A DNA stretch of 64,000 nt from Gammaproteobacteria bacterium (GTDB lineage: Bacteria; Pseudomonadota; Gammaproteobacteria; Pseudomonadales; Cellvibrionaceae). The notes under the pieces are model-generated. The model did no database searches. It had not been told where the DNA came from and saw only the letters and a program-made list of their open reading frames with translations. The stretch's first letter is position 1, and every line of letters begins with the position of its first letter. The translations under genes and the position numbers were made by a program. Location of the stretch: the NCBI GenBank assembly GCA_004172865.1, contig SEBV01000015.1, forward strand, positions 1 through 64,000, read 5' to 3'. This document shows positions 25,093 to 34,473 of the stretch, in pieces.

Positions 25093-27816
25093 ATGACCTT
25101 TTCCAAAAATGATGAAAAGCAAAGTCCGGTAGATAGTTTGGTTAATGGTTCGGCCAGGAAGGATGCGAATCCATCAGAAGCGATTAACGAATCATCGACA
25201 AATAACCCGGTCAATTTTCCTATTGTGGGTATAGGAGCATCGGCAGGTGGATTAGCTGCGTTTGAAGCTTTTTTTTCAGGAATGCCCACCGATGTTGAGC
25301 CGGGAATGGCATTTGTGCTGGTGCAGCATCTTGCGCCGGATCATCACAGCCTTCTCACTGAGTTAGTCCGGCGTTATACCCGCATGAAAGTATTTGAGGT
25401 TGAAGATGGAGTGGAAGTACAAATTAATTGCATTTATATCATTCCACCCAATCGCGATATGGCATTTTTAAATGGCAGCCTACACTTGCTAGAACCTTCT
25501 GCCCCGCGTGGCCATCGCCTGCCGATTGATTTTTTGTTTGATTCTTTGGCACATGATCAGCACGAACGTGCCATCGGAATTGTTTTATCAGGCACAGGAA
25601 GTGACGGAACCCAAGGGGTTCGCTCCATTAAAAGTGAAGGCGGTATGGTGATAGCGCAAACGCCGAATACTAGCGAATTTGATGGTATGCCGCGCAGCGC
25701 TATTGCAACGGGTCTTGTTGATTTGGAATTAAACCCTGCTGATATGCCTGCACAATTAATGGCTTACGTTGCACACGCATTTGGCCGCTCATCGCGTTTT
25801 AACAGCTTGCCTGTTTTGCTTAATGAAAGTTCGCTTAAAAAAATATATATTCTACTGCGCACGCAAACCGGTCACGATTTTTCCCAATACAAACCCAGCA
25901 CTATATGTCGCCGTATTGAGCGACGCATGGCTGTGCATCAAATCAATAGAATCGAAGACTACGTTAAATATCTTCAACAAGCGCCTGTTGAAGTAGAAGC
26001 TTTGTTTCGAGATTTTCTAATTGGCGTGACTAATTTCTTTCGTGACCCAGAAATGTTCACCATCCTGGAACAACAAATAATTCCCACATTATTTGAAGGT
26101 AAGCCTCAGGGTAGCATCATCCGTGCGTGGGTTACCGGTTGCTCCACGGGTGAAGAAGCCTATTCGCTCGCTATTCTTCTTCAAGAACACGTAGAAGCGC
26201 TCAAACAGAATTACAAAGTTCAGGTATTTGCGACAGATATAGACAGCCGCGCCATCGCCGCTGCGCGTGCAGGAGTTTATCCGCATAGCATTGCGAATGA
26301 TATTTCACCCGAACGTCTTGCGCGTTTTTTTACTGCCGAAACTAGTGGAAATAGTTATTGCATACACAAAAATATTCGCGATATGTTGGTATTCTCTGAA
26401 CACAATTTGATAAAAGATCCGCCGTTTTCAAGACTGGATTTCATCAGTTGCCGCAATCTTTTGATTTACATGAATTCTGATTTGCAAAAACAAATTATTA
26501 CCTTATTTCATTACGCACTTAATTCAGCCGGAATGTTATTTTTAGGTACATCTGAAACTGTGGGCGACCTTGGCAATTTATTTATTACACTTGATCGTAA
26601 AGCAAAGCTTTATCAACGCAAAGAAGATTTTCAAGGCTCAAAACGCGCAGCACTAAATCGATTTTTACCAACGGTGAGAGAAAAAGATATGTCAGTAAGT
26701 GGCACACCCGGTCACGGCAACAAAGCTGCTGTAGAAAAATTATCACTACGTGAGTTAACCGAACAAACTTTACTGCAGCAACTTAACATTGCCTGTGCGC
26801 TCGTTAATAGCCAAGGCGATATTTTGTATTTGCATGGCCGCACAGGTATGTACCTTGAGCCGGCGCCAGGTGAAGCAAGTATCAATAATATTTTGAAAAT
26901 GGCACGCGAAGGTTTGCGTCGCGATTTAACCGTTGGCTTACACAAAGTTGCCAGCAGCAAAGAGCGAGTGAGTGTGGAAAACTTGCGCGTAAAAACTAAC
27001 GGGCATTTCACCTTGGTGAACCTCACAATTTGCCCGGTGTTATTGGGTGCAAGAGCCCTACTGGATTCGCCTTTATTTCTAGTGATATTAGAAGAATCTG
27101 CAACACAGGATACGCATAAAAAACCGCTTCCTGTAACTCCTCTTCTTACTACTAACACTGACCATAATCATGATGCAATTGCACAAATTGCTGAGTTGAA
27201 CGAAGAGCTGATGGCGAAGGAAGAATATTTACATGCTGCAAATGAAGAGCTTGAAACGTCGAATGAAGAACTAAAATCTTCAAATGAAGAAATGCAATCG
27301 GTGAACGAGGAATTGCAATCTACCAACGAAGAGCTGGAAACCTCTAAAGAAGAATTGCAATCCATCAATGAAGAGCTGGCCACCGTAAATACCGAGCTAC
27401 AAGCTAAAGTTCACGATTTATCGCGCGCAAATAATGACATGAATAATCTTTTGGCAGGCACAGGTATAGGCACTATTTTTGTCGATCACAATGTAAACAT
27501 TTTGCGATTTACACCTGCAGCAACCTTGATCATCAATTTAATTCACAGCGATATTGGTCGGCCTGTGGGCCACATTATGTCCAACTTGATCAAATACGAT
27601 AGCTTGGTGGGAGATATAAAATCTGTTTTACAAAATTTAATACCAAAAGAAGTAGATGTACAAACTATCGAAGGTAATTGGTATACCATGCGTATATTGC
27701 CCTACCGCACGCTCGATAATGTTATTGAAGGTGCCGTGATTACGTTTGTTGATATCACAGAAGTAGTTACCATTCGCGAAGCGCTACGTAAAGCGAACGA
27801 AACAAAGTCGCCTTAA
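25093..27816 (+). CDS. CheB-CheR-PAS fusion chemotaxis-type signalling protein
   Basis: Fusion of a protein-glutamate methylesterase and a methyltransferase. CheB domain about residues 35-220: GIGASAGG (Ser), VQHLAPDHH (His), SGTGSDGTQG (Asp). CheR domain about 235-500: RDFLIGVTNFFRD, VTGCSTGEEAYS (SAM site), FISCRNLLIYM. After a divergent linker, about residues 700-785 form a coiled coil of near-exact heptads (SNEELKS, SNEEMQS, VNEELQS, TNEELET), then a PAS domain (LLAGTGIGTIFVD onward). There is no receiver domain. ATG 25093 follows AGGA at six nucleotides; an in-frame GTG at 25075 has no such site. A hybrid kinase follows after 35 nt, probably in the same operon. Confidence 0.93.
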   Translation: MTFSKNDEKQSPVDSLVNGSARKDANPSEAINESSTNNPVNFPIVGIGASAGGLAAFEAFFSGMPTDVEPGMAFVLVQHLAPDHHSLLTELVRRYTRMKVFEVEDGVEVQINCIYIIPPNRDMAFLNGSLHLLEPSAPRGHRLPIDFLFDSLAHDQHERAIGIVLSGTGSDGTQGVRSIKSEGGMVIAQTPNTSEFDGMPRSAIATGLVDLELNPADMPAQLMAYVAHAFGRSSRFNSLPVLLNESSLKKIYILLRTQTGHDFSQYKPSTICRRIERRMAVHQINRIEDYVKYLQQAPVEVEALFRDFLIGVTNFFRDPEMFTILEQQIIPTLFEGKPQGSIIRAWVTGCSTGEEAYSLAILLQEHVEALKQNYKVQVFATDIDSRAIAAARAGVYPHSIANDISPERLARFFTAETSGNSYCIHKNIRDMLVFSEHNLIKDPPFSRLDFISCRNLLIYMNSDLQKQIITLFHYALNSAGMLFLGTSETVGDLGNLFITLDRKAKLYQRKEDFQGSKRAALNRFLPTVREKDMSVSGTPGHGNKAAVEKLSLRELTEQTLLQQLNIACALVNSQGDILYLHGRTGMYLEPAPGEASINNILKMAREGLRRDLTVGLHKVASSKERVSVENLRVKTNGHFTLVNLTICPVLLGARALLDSPLFLVILEESATQDTHKKPLPVTPLLTTNTDHNHDAIAQIAELNEELMAKEEYLHAANEELETSNEELKSSNEEMQSVNEELQSTNEELETSKEELQSINEELATVNTELQAKVHDLSRANNDMNNLLAGTGIGTIFVDHNVNILRFTPAATLIINLIHSDIGRPVGHIMSNLIKYDSLVGDIKSVLQNLIPKEVDVQTIEGNWYTMRILPYRTLDNVIEGAVITFVDITEVVTIREALRKANETKSP

Positions 27817-27851
27817 GGCTACACATTAAATATCACATTGCCGGAGACAGC

Positions 27852-29747
27852 ATGGATAAGGGCGACACCACTACCACCGGCAGTATGCTTGACGACGACG
27901 GAAAATTACCGCGACGTCGGATAGAAGACCGCGCGACAGATGAAATGCGCGGCGGAAGAAAGGCCCTCGCCGCCATTAATATAGAAACTCATTCCCCTGA
28001 AGCTATTCAAAAAATAGTCCATCAATTACAAGTTCACCAAATAGAACTGGAAATGCAAAACGAGGAGTTGATTCGCGCCCAATGGGAGCTGGAATCTTCG
28101 CGTATACGTTATTTTGATCTTTATGATCTTGCACCTGTAGGCTATTTCACTTTGAGTGAACACGGGTTAATTGTCGAAGCCAATCTGATGGCAGCGAAAA
28201 TGTTTGGTTGTGGGCGCAAGGAACTGGTTAATAAAGCTATCTCAAGTCTTATCTATAGAGTTGATCAGGATGTCTATTATTTAAATCGTCAAAAACTTTT
28301 CACGTGCCGCGATCCTCAATCTTATGAAATACGAATTGTTGATATTCATGGCGCTCCACTCTGGGTGCATGTGGCCGCTACCGCTGTAAAAGATGTGGAT
28401 GATGTGACCCTGATACGCATGGTGATCACCGATATAAGCGAGCGCAAGCAAGTTGAACATACCTTGCGAGAATCCGAAGAGCGTTACCGCAAAGAGCAGC
28501 AACGCCTTGATAACATACTTCACAATTCTAATATCGAATTAGCGAACGCAACCACTCTGGCAGAAAAAGCTAGCGCTGTTGCAGAAAAAGCTAATCTTGC
28601 GAAATCAGATTTCCTCTCTAATATGAGTCACGAATTGCGCACACCCTTGAGTGCAATTTTGGGTTTTGCACAATTAATTGATACGGGTAATCCACCGCTA
28701 ACACCACAACAAAAAAGAAGTGTGGATCAGATTCTGCGAGCAGGTTGGTATCTGCTAGACCTTATCAATGAAATATTAGACTTGGCATTAATTGAATCGG
28801 GAAAGTTATCAATTTCTTTGGAGCCAGTATCACTTTCTAAAGTGCTGCGCGATTGCCAAACCATGATTGAACCGTTGGCAGAAAAACATCGCATTCAAGT
28901 TTCGTTTACCGATATTGAAGCAAATTATTTTGTGAACGCGGATGGCACGCGGCTTAAACAAGTTATTGTTAATTTGATGTCCAACGCAATTAAATACAAT
29001 AAGAAAAATGGCACAGTTGTCGTTAGCTGTATCCAAACATCATCAGAACGTCTGCGTGTTTGCGTTGAGGATAGTGGCGAAGGTTTACTTCCAGAACAAG
29101 TCGCACAATTGTTTCAATCTTTTAATCGCTTGGGACAGGAACACAAATCTGAGCAAGGCACAGGTATCGGCCTTGTCATGACAAAACGATTGATTGAATT
29201 AATGGATGGTGAAATCGGTCTGGAAAGTAATCCCGGTGAGGGAAGTAATTTTTGGATCGAGATAAATCTTGCGCCCCACAAACAAATCAACACCAAAAAA
29301 CCTGGAGTCCATGCTCTGGAAAAGTCACTCAAAGACTCTCAAACCGCGTTGCAGACGTTGTTATATGTTGAAGATGACGCCGCAAACTTAATGTTGGTTG
29401 AAGATATAGTTGCAAGACGCGAAGATATTTTTTTAATTACAGCACCCGACAGTCTTAGTGGCATTGAACTGGCTCGTGTAGAACAACCGCAAATTATTTT
29501 AATGGATATTAATCTGCCCGGCATGAACGGCGTGACTGCGCTAAAAATTCTACTGGAAGATCCGCTTACAAAAGACATTCCCGTTATAGCGCTTAGCGCA
29601 AATGCTATTCCTACTGACATAGAGCAAAGTCTGCGCGCAGGCTTTTTTCGTTATTTAACCAAACCAATCAAGATTGATGAATTTCTTACAACTATCGATA
29701 CCGCATTAAAATTTGCAGCGGAAACTCGTAACGAAAAATATCAATAG
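27852..29747 (+). CDS. PAS-containing hybrid histidine kinase
   Basis: A 631-residue soluble sensor kinase. The N-terminal coiled region (EIAIQKIVHQLQVHQIELEMQ type) leads into a PAS domain at about residues 85-205 (DLAPVGYFTLSEHG), then HisKA with H260 in MSHELRTPLS, HATPase_c (NLMSNAIKYNK, VEDSGEGL, GTGIGLVM), and a C-terminal receiver domain with phosphoacceptor D552 (LMDINLPG) and K in LTKPI. There are no transmembrane helices, so the signal is cytoplasmic or delivered by the CheB-CheR-PAS partner, 35 nt upstream. GGAG precedes the ATG. Pairing with a CheBR-PAS protein is a common two-gene arrangement; the output is unknown. Confidence 0.93.
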   Translation: MDKGDTTTTGSMLDDDGKLPRRRIEDRATDEMRGGRKALAAINIETHSPEAIQKIVHQLQVHQIELEMQNEELIRAQWELESSRIRYFDLYDLAPVGYFTLSEHGLIVEANLMAAKMFGCGRKELVNKAISSLIYRVDQDVYYLNRQKLFTCRDPQSYEIRIVDIHGAPLWVHVAATAVKDVDDVTLIRMVITDISERKQVEHTLRESEERYRKEQQRLDNILHNSNIELANATTLAEKASAVAEKANLAKSDFLSNMSHELRTPLSAILGFAQLIDTGNPPLTPQQKRSVDQILRAGWYLLDLINEILDLALIESGKLSISLEPVSLSKVLRDCQTMIEPLAEKHRIQVSFTDIEANYFVNADGTRLKQVIVNLMSNAIKYNKKNGTVVVSCIQTSSERLRVCVEDSGEGLLPEQVAQLFQSFNRLGQEHKSEQGTGIGLVMTKRLIELMDGEIGLESNPGEGSNFWIEINLAPHKQINTKKPGVHALEKSLKDSQTALQTLLYVEDDAANLMLVEDIVARREDIFLITAPDSLSGIELARVEQPQIILMDINLPGMNGVTALKILLEDPLTKDIPVIALSANAIPTDIEQSLRAGFFRYLTKPIKIDEFLTTIDTALKFAAETRNEKYQ

Positions 29748-30001
29748 CAATACATTAAATCATTCGTCGTTATTTCCTACAAGATTGATGCGTTCGAGCA
29801 TCAGCATTCAAATACTAAATCCCCGCCATTCAAAAAAACTAACCAATCACGCACATTAAGATGCGATGAGTCATTTAAAAACTTATACACATTCAGATAT
29901 CTGCTAGCTGCGACAATTTGTCACATTCTAGTGATTTTAACGCTGTAGTAAGCTGCGCGCGCCAATGCAGCGCCTATAACGTTTTCACTAAGGATATCGA
30001 C

Positions 30002-32104
30002 ATGCAGTTTTACAAATACTCCACACTTCCACTTTGCCTATCACTTGGATTACCAATTAATGCATTTGCAGAAGCGCCCGCTAACGCGACTGCGTTCGAC
30101 ACCGTATTAATTGTTGGTCAACGAACTAAAGATGAGCTTGAGCACGAGCAGGCGCTCACACCTGGAAGCGTTACACTCGTGGATGGCGATGAATTGAAAG
30201 AACGGAATGTTTCCAACCTTGAGGATATGCTGCGCTATGTTCCGGGCGTCTGGGCAGCCAGTGGTTCAACCGGCGACTCATCATTTTTTTCTAGCCGCGG
30301 CTCCAATCTTGATGCAACGAATTACGACGGCAACGGCATTAAATTGCTGCAAGACGGCCTGCCGGTGACGACCGCTGACGGCAATAATCACAACCGCATT
30401 ATGGACCCGCTAAGTGCACGCTACGCAATTGTCGCCCACGGTGCCAACGCATTAACCTATGGCGCAAGCACGCTTGGCGGCGCCATTGATTTTATTACGC
30501 CAACGGCACGCGACACTCAATCGGAAATAGTCCTGAACGGCGGCAGTAATGGACAAGCACAAGGCAGAATCACTGCAGGTTTAGTGGCCGATGATTTTGA
30601 TGGTTTGGTTACACTGGAAACCAGGCGCTGGGACGGTTACCGCGATCATCAACAACAAGAACGTGAAAGCATTTATGCCAATGCGGGATGGAAGTTAAGC
30701 GATGACGTTCAGACGCGCTTGTACCTGACTTACATTAATAATGATCAGGAACTGCCGGGATCTTTAACCCGCGAACAATTCCGCGAAGATCCCGAGCAAG
30801 CGCAAGCAAGCGCACTCAGTGGCAACTTTCAATACAACGTTAAAACCTGGCGCGCCGCCAATAAAACCACATGGGGCATCGATGAAGACAGCAATCTGTC
30901 CGTCGGCTTTTCTTACGAGTCGCAAAAACTCTACCATCCCATAGTGGACAAAGTGATGGTGGATTTTGATGGCGGCGGCCCTAACCCACCGGTAGAAGTA
31001 TTTAGCCTTTTAATAAATACGGAGCAAGATACTGCAGGTACATCGCTGCGTTATAACTTACGCCTAGGCGACCACGACTTATTAGCTGGCTTAAATTATT
31101 CCAATACAACGGTGGAAGGTGGCAATTATCGCAACGACCATGGCCGACGTAATGGAATCACAACTCGCGTTAATAACGATGCGAATAGCCTTGAAGCGTT
31201 TTTAGTGGACTGCTGGCAAATCGCTCCCCAGTGGAATTTGGTTTATGGCGTGCAGGCAATTTCATCGGATCGCGATGTGGAAAACACCGACGTTGAAAGT
31301 GGCGATCTCTACAATCCCAAAGGCGACTTTGATAGCGTCAACCCAAGAGTTGGTGTTATTTATCAAGCCGCCAAGGATGTCGAACTCTTTGCAAACATTA
31401 GCCGCCTTTATGAAGCTCCCACTAATTTCGAGTTGCAAGACGATATTAATCCCGACAATAAAACGCTTGATGCCATGCACGGCACCGTACTGGAAGTTGG
31501 TACACGCGGCAAAAAAGAACTAGCGAAAGCTACTAACTATTGGCGCTGGGATCTCGCCATTTACTACGCAAAATTGGGCGATGAAATCTTATCAGTAGAT
31601 GACCCAGCCGCACCGGGAACCAGCTTATCTGCCAATATTGAAGATACTGTTCATGCGGGTATTGAAGCGCTGCTAGGTGCAAGCTTTGAGGTCAGTGATA
31701 CGAGTCGTATTGAGCCCTTGGTTAGCATAACAGTGAACAATTTTAAATTTCATAACGACACAATCTACGGTAATAACCAACTTCCAGCAGCACCGGGTTA
31801 TGCAATCAAAGGTGAAGTTATTTATCGCAATTCGAACGGCTTTTTTGCTGGCCCAACCTTCGATGTCATCGATAAACGCTACGCCGACTTCAGCAACCAA
31901 TACACCGTAGATTCCTACACGCTTCTCGGACTGCGCGTTGGTTTTGCTCGCCAAGAATGGGAAATATACGGCGAGCTTCGCAATTTGACAGACCAAAAAT
32001 ATATTGGACTTTTTAGTGTTGTAGATGCAGGCACCTCAGATGCCGCCATTTTAAATCCCGGCGAACCGCGTTCTGCTTATGTAGGTATAAAGATAAAGCT
32101 TTAA
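30002..32104 (+). CDS. TonB-dependent outer-membrane receptor
   Basis: A 700-residue outer-membrane transporter. Signal peptide about residues 1-24 (ending NAFA), TonB-box-like FDTVLIVG, plug domain with LEDMLRYVPGVWA and GASTLGGAIDFITP, and a beta-barrel ending GIKIKL (terminal Leu, aromatic-alternating strands). The FecA-like plug suggests siderophore, iron-citrate or other scarce ligand uptake, but the substrate cannot be read. I choose ATG 30002 because TAAGGA is 8 nt upstream and the signal peptide then starts correctly; the longer frame (29918) has none. It is convergent with a di-iron enzyme/methyltransferase pair, stop codons sharing a nested inverted repeat. Confidence 0.92.
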   Translation: MQFYKYSTLPLCLSLGLPINAFAEAPANATAFDTVLIVGQRTKDELEHEQALTPGSVTLVDGDELKERNVSNLEDMLRYVPGVWAASGSTGDSSFFSSRGSNLDATNYDGNGIKLLQDGLPVTTADGNNHNRIMDPLSARYAIVAHGANALTYGASTLGGAIDFITPTARDTQSEIVLNGGSNGQAQGRITAGLVADDFDGLVTLETRRWDGYRDHQQQERESIYANAGWKLSDDVQTRLYLTYINNDQELPGSLTREQFREDPEQAQASALSGNFQYNVKTWRAANKTTWGIDEDSNLSVGFSYESQKLYHPIVDKVMVDFDGGGPNPPVEVFSLLINTEQDTAGTSLRYNLRLGDHDLLAGLNYSNTTVEGGNYRNDHGRRNGITTRVNNDANSLEAFLVDCWQIAPQWNLVYGVQAISSDRDVENTDVESGDLYNPKGDFDSVNPRVGVIYQAAKDVELFANISRLYEAPTNFELQDDINPDNKTLDAMHGTVLEVGTRGKKELAKATNYWRWDLAIYYAKLGDEILSVDDPAAPGTSLSANIEDTVHAGIEALLGASFEVSDTSRIEPLVSITVNNFKFHNDTIYGNNQLPAAPGYAIKGEVIYRNSNGFFAGPTFDVIDKRYADFSNQYTVDSYTLLGLRVGFARQEWEIYGELRNLTDQKYIGLFSVVDAGTSDAAILNPGEPRSAYVGIKIKL

Positions 32105-32152
32105 TTTTAAGAACGATAAAAAGGATTTTATCGCCCATTATTTTAAAATTAA
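32101..32152. terminator. Nested inverted repeat between convergent genes
   Basis: Outer arms TTAATTTTAA (32101-32110) and TTAAAATTAA (32143-32152) perfectly complementary; inner stem CGATAAAA (32114-32121), AGGA, TTTTATCG (32126-32133). It covers both stop codons and probably acts as a bidirectional terminator, though the T-tract is short. Confidence 0.6.
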
Positions 32153-33171
32153 CTTTTAGTAACGACCAAACCTACCGCTGCTATACGATGTGCTTGAGCG
32201 TAAGTCGGTAGCTCTAATTCTTCGCCGAAAATGTCAGGGTCAATTTCCTCATAAGACCATGTGCAATCAATGTGATCCAACAGCGGTGTTATGGTAGCCA
32301 GAAACGGATCTACATCAGAAGTCATAGCCACGCCGGTATAGAGCAATAGAGTACCGCCTGAAGCTAAGTGCTTAACCGCCGTTTCAAAAATGCGTATGCT
32401 CAAATCAAGCCCGAGCTGTTCGCCGCCATCACGATAGGCGCGGCCCGATTCATCTTTCATGTAGGGAGGATTTGAAATAATTAAATCAAACTCACCGTTC
32501 AAAACTTCAAATATATCGCCAGCCAAGATGTTGACCGCAACATTCGCAACCTGTGAATTAACAAGCGTTGCATCTAGCGCTTTTTGATTGAGGTCATTCA
32601 TGGTGACTTCGTAAGAATAAGATTCTGGCAGGGATCGCACAGCCGTTATACCACCAGCTCCAGTACCGCAACCTATATCCAATATGCGAACTTTCTTCAC
32701 CGGTTCTGAATTAATCCTTGAAGATAAATAATAAATTTTTTCAAGTGATTGGCGAATAAAACGCGCAAACCTGTACGTATCAGGGCCAAAAAAAATTGCG
32801 TCGGCTTCCGTGGTGGGAAATGCAGAATGAAAAAAGAGATCGCTACCCAATGACGAAATACGAAGTTTGCTTCGAGCCAAGTTATTATTTACCTGGATCA
32901 CGTCAGCATCGACCATTAAGGTTTTAAGTTCAGAATCTATAGCGTCAATTGAGAAGGAAGTATTCCACCCGAAAATGTTACGCAAACTATTTCCGCGCGC
33001 ATTAACCTGTAAAAGAAAATGCGCATGGGTACGTGGTGTGGTGGTGATAAATTTGTAGTTTTTCGATTTTACATACTTAAGCAAATCTATAAGAACATCT
33101 TGATTCTCAAGTTTATGTGACGACTCTAAAATTTCACTAACAGCGTCTGGCTTTTGTGTAACCACTAACAA
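32149..33171 (-). CDS. Class I SAM-dependent methyltransferase with NPPY motif
   Basis: A 340-residue methyltransferase. The C-terminal Rossmann domain starts at about residue 165 with the SAM loop ILDIGCGTGAGG, an acidic end of beta-2 (TMNDLN), and the catalytic NPPY motif in LIISNPPYMKD, as in HemK/PrmC-type and N6-adenine methyltransferases that modify planar amide or amino nitrogens. The ~160-residue N-terminal domain (RISSLGSDLFFHSAFPTTEADAIFFGPDTY in two parts) is specific to a family I know only as uncharacterised. The frame begins at TTG 33169-33171, 8 nt past GGAG, inside the end of the di-iron enzyme gene (7-bp overlap), so translation is coupled. The substrate is probably linked to that enzyme's product. 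Confidence 0.82.
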   Translation of the reverse strand: MLVVTQKPDAVSEILESSHKLENQDVLIDLLKYVKSKNYKFITTTPRTHAHFLLQVNARGNSLRNIFGWNTSFSIDAIDSELKTLMVDADVIQVNNNLARSKLRISSLGSDLFFHSAFPTTEADAIFFGPDTYRFARFIRQSLEKIYYLSSRINSEPVKKVRILDIGCGTGAGGITAVRSLPESYSYEVTMNDLNQKALDATLVNSQVANVAVNILAGDIFEVLNGEFDLIISNPPYMKDESGRAYRDGGEQLGLDLSIRIFETAVKHLASGGTLLLYTGVAMTSDVDPFLATITPLLDHIDCTWSYEEIDPDIFGEELELPTYAQAHRIAAVGLVVTKS

Positions 33172-34106
33172 TTTACTATCTCCAAGGTATTTCTTTTTTC
33201 ACGCCTGCGTTCAATAGGTTTGGACTGCGCTATATTGATGCCAAATTCCTGACTGTAACGATCAAAACATTGTTGACCACACTTCAAACGCATCAAGGCG
33301 CCTTCAGCGATAAATTGTGCGCATTCAGGGTTATCGGTAACGAGGGGTCGAATAACTTCTTGAATCCATTCACGTGAATGCAAAATATCCAGTGCCGCAT
33401 GCAAATCAAAATAAGCACGCATTTTACGAGGCATTCCCAAACGTTCCATACCACGCGATACTTTAGCGGCACGTAATGGCGCGGTTAGTTCGATAACCCC
33501 CAGTGCACCCAACGAGTGATAGGTGTAGCGCCTTGAAGTGGCAAGGCCAACCATAACGTTACCCAATGCGAGCGACTCCCATACCGTGGAATCTATTGAA
33601 GGATTTAATTCGAGACCATGCACCATGGATTCAAGTAGCGGCCCGTGCATAGCTTTCGGTTTGCCTCGGCCCATCTCATCCCAATAATTTCTCGCACATT
33701 CCAGCTTCGCCTGTTGCGGAAGTTTGACTTGGGTATAAGCAACCAGATCTTCGAAGCCCGCTTCTCCTGCAGCTTCCTGAGTTAGAAACCAACGCATCTC
33801 TTCCAGGGTCGCGTGCTCTGCCAACCAATCAAATAAAGCGTGGTGTTGGCCTGGGCCCCACTCCGCTAGTGATTCAAACCAACTAACAAAATGATCTACA
33901 GTGCCCAACGAGCCTCGGGTTAATGGAATCACTAATGCGCGTAACTGCTCCAGAAAACGACCTTCAATAATTCTGTATTTCATCTCGTCCTGGAGCTTTT
34001 CCTCCCATAAAAGCGAAGGAGCTGCAACCGCTAATCGATTAACGTTAAATTTAGCGAGCGCGGAATGAAAGTTGAATGGATCATTTACGATTTTCGAAGC
34101 TAACAT
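33165..34106 (-). CDS. Haem-oxygenase-like di-iron oxidase (iron-containing redox enzyme family)
   Basis: A 313-residue protein with the HDO fold signature. Putative metal ligands, numbered from the start used here, are E144 (YWDEMGRG), H154 (KAMHGPLL), E206 (GVIELTAP), then H236, D240 and H243 in HAALDILH; the H-x3-D-x2-H triad and the ~52- and ~30-residue spacings match characterised HDOs such as CADD. Such enzymes perform O2-dependent C-C cleavage, N-oxygenation or decarboxylation in natural-product pathways. ATG 34104-34106 is chosen because AGGAG lies 7 nt upstream; the longer frame starts at a TTG without a ribosome site. It is the first gene of a two-gene operon with the methyltransferase. 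Confidence 0.85.
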   Translation of the reverse strand: MLASKIVNDPFNFHSALAKFNVNRLAVAAPSLLWEEKLQDEMKYRIIEGRFLEQLRALVIPLTRGSLGTVDHFVSWFESLAEWGPGQHHALFDWLAEHATLEEMRWFLTQEAAGEAGFEDLVAYTQVKLPQQAKLECARNYWDEMGRGKPKAMHGPLLESMVHGLELNPSIDSTVWESLALGNVMVGLATSRRYTYHSLGALGVIELTAPLRAAKVSRGMERLGMPRKMRAYFDLHAALDILHSREWIQEVIRPLVTDNPECAQFIAEGALMRLKCGQQCFDRYSQEFGINIAQSKPIERRREKRNTLEIVNC

Positions 34107-34473
34107 AAGCGGACTCCTGCGCTGCATGTTCAATATCTATGAATTAGATTTATTCAAGTTAGTGCGCAGCATCGCGCAAAAAAAATTCATGCTCCGTTCG
34201 TTATTACACTTTATTTTGAAAATTATATTTTTATAAATATACAAATTTACACGTCACGCATTTTTAAAATCAAAAAAGTTACATTAAAAATTCCTTTCAA
34301 TTAAATAGGCAGCCAACAAAACCCTAATAATTTCTCCTGTGTATTAGGGTGCTCTAACGCACGGTGTTAGCTTATTGGGGCTACTAAGGTTAGGCCACTC
34401 CCAATGAATAATTGTGGATACATTTTTATTTCAAGCAAATAACCCCTACACAATTACATCAGGAAAATTAATC
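34107..34473. other. Intergenic region with two hairpins upstream of hemerythrin gene
   Basis: About 367 bp between divergent genes, very AT-rich. Two adjacent inverted repeats occur at 34321-34350 and 34354-34370. AGGAAAA (34461-34467) is the ribosome site of the hemerythrin gene. No open frame seen. Confidence 0.5.
34321..34350 (+). repeat. Inverted repeat in hemerythrin leader region
   Basis: ACCCTAATA (34321-34329) and TATTAGGGT (34342-34350), perfect 9-bp arms around a 12-nt loop containing CTCCT. Immediately after it CTAAC/GTTAG (34354-34358, 34366-34370) forms a second short hairpin. No T-tract follows, so it does not look like a simple terminator. Confidence 0.5.
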
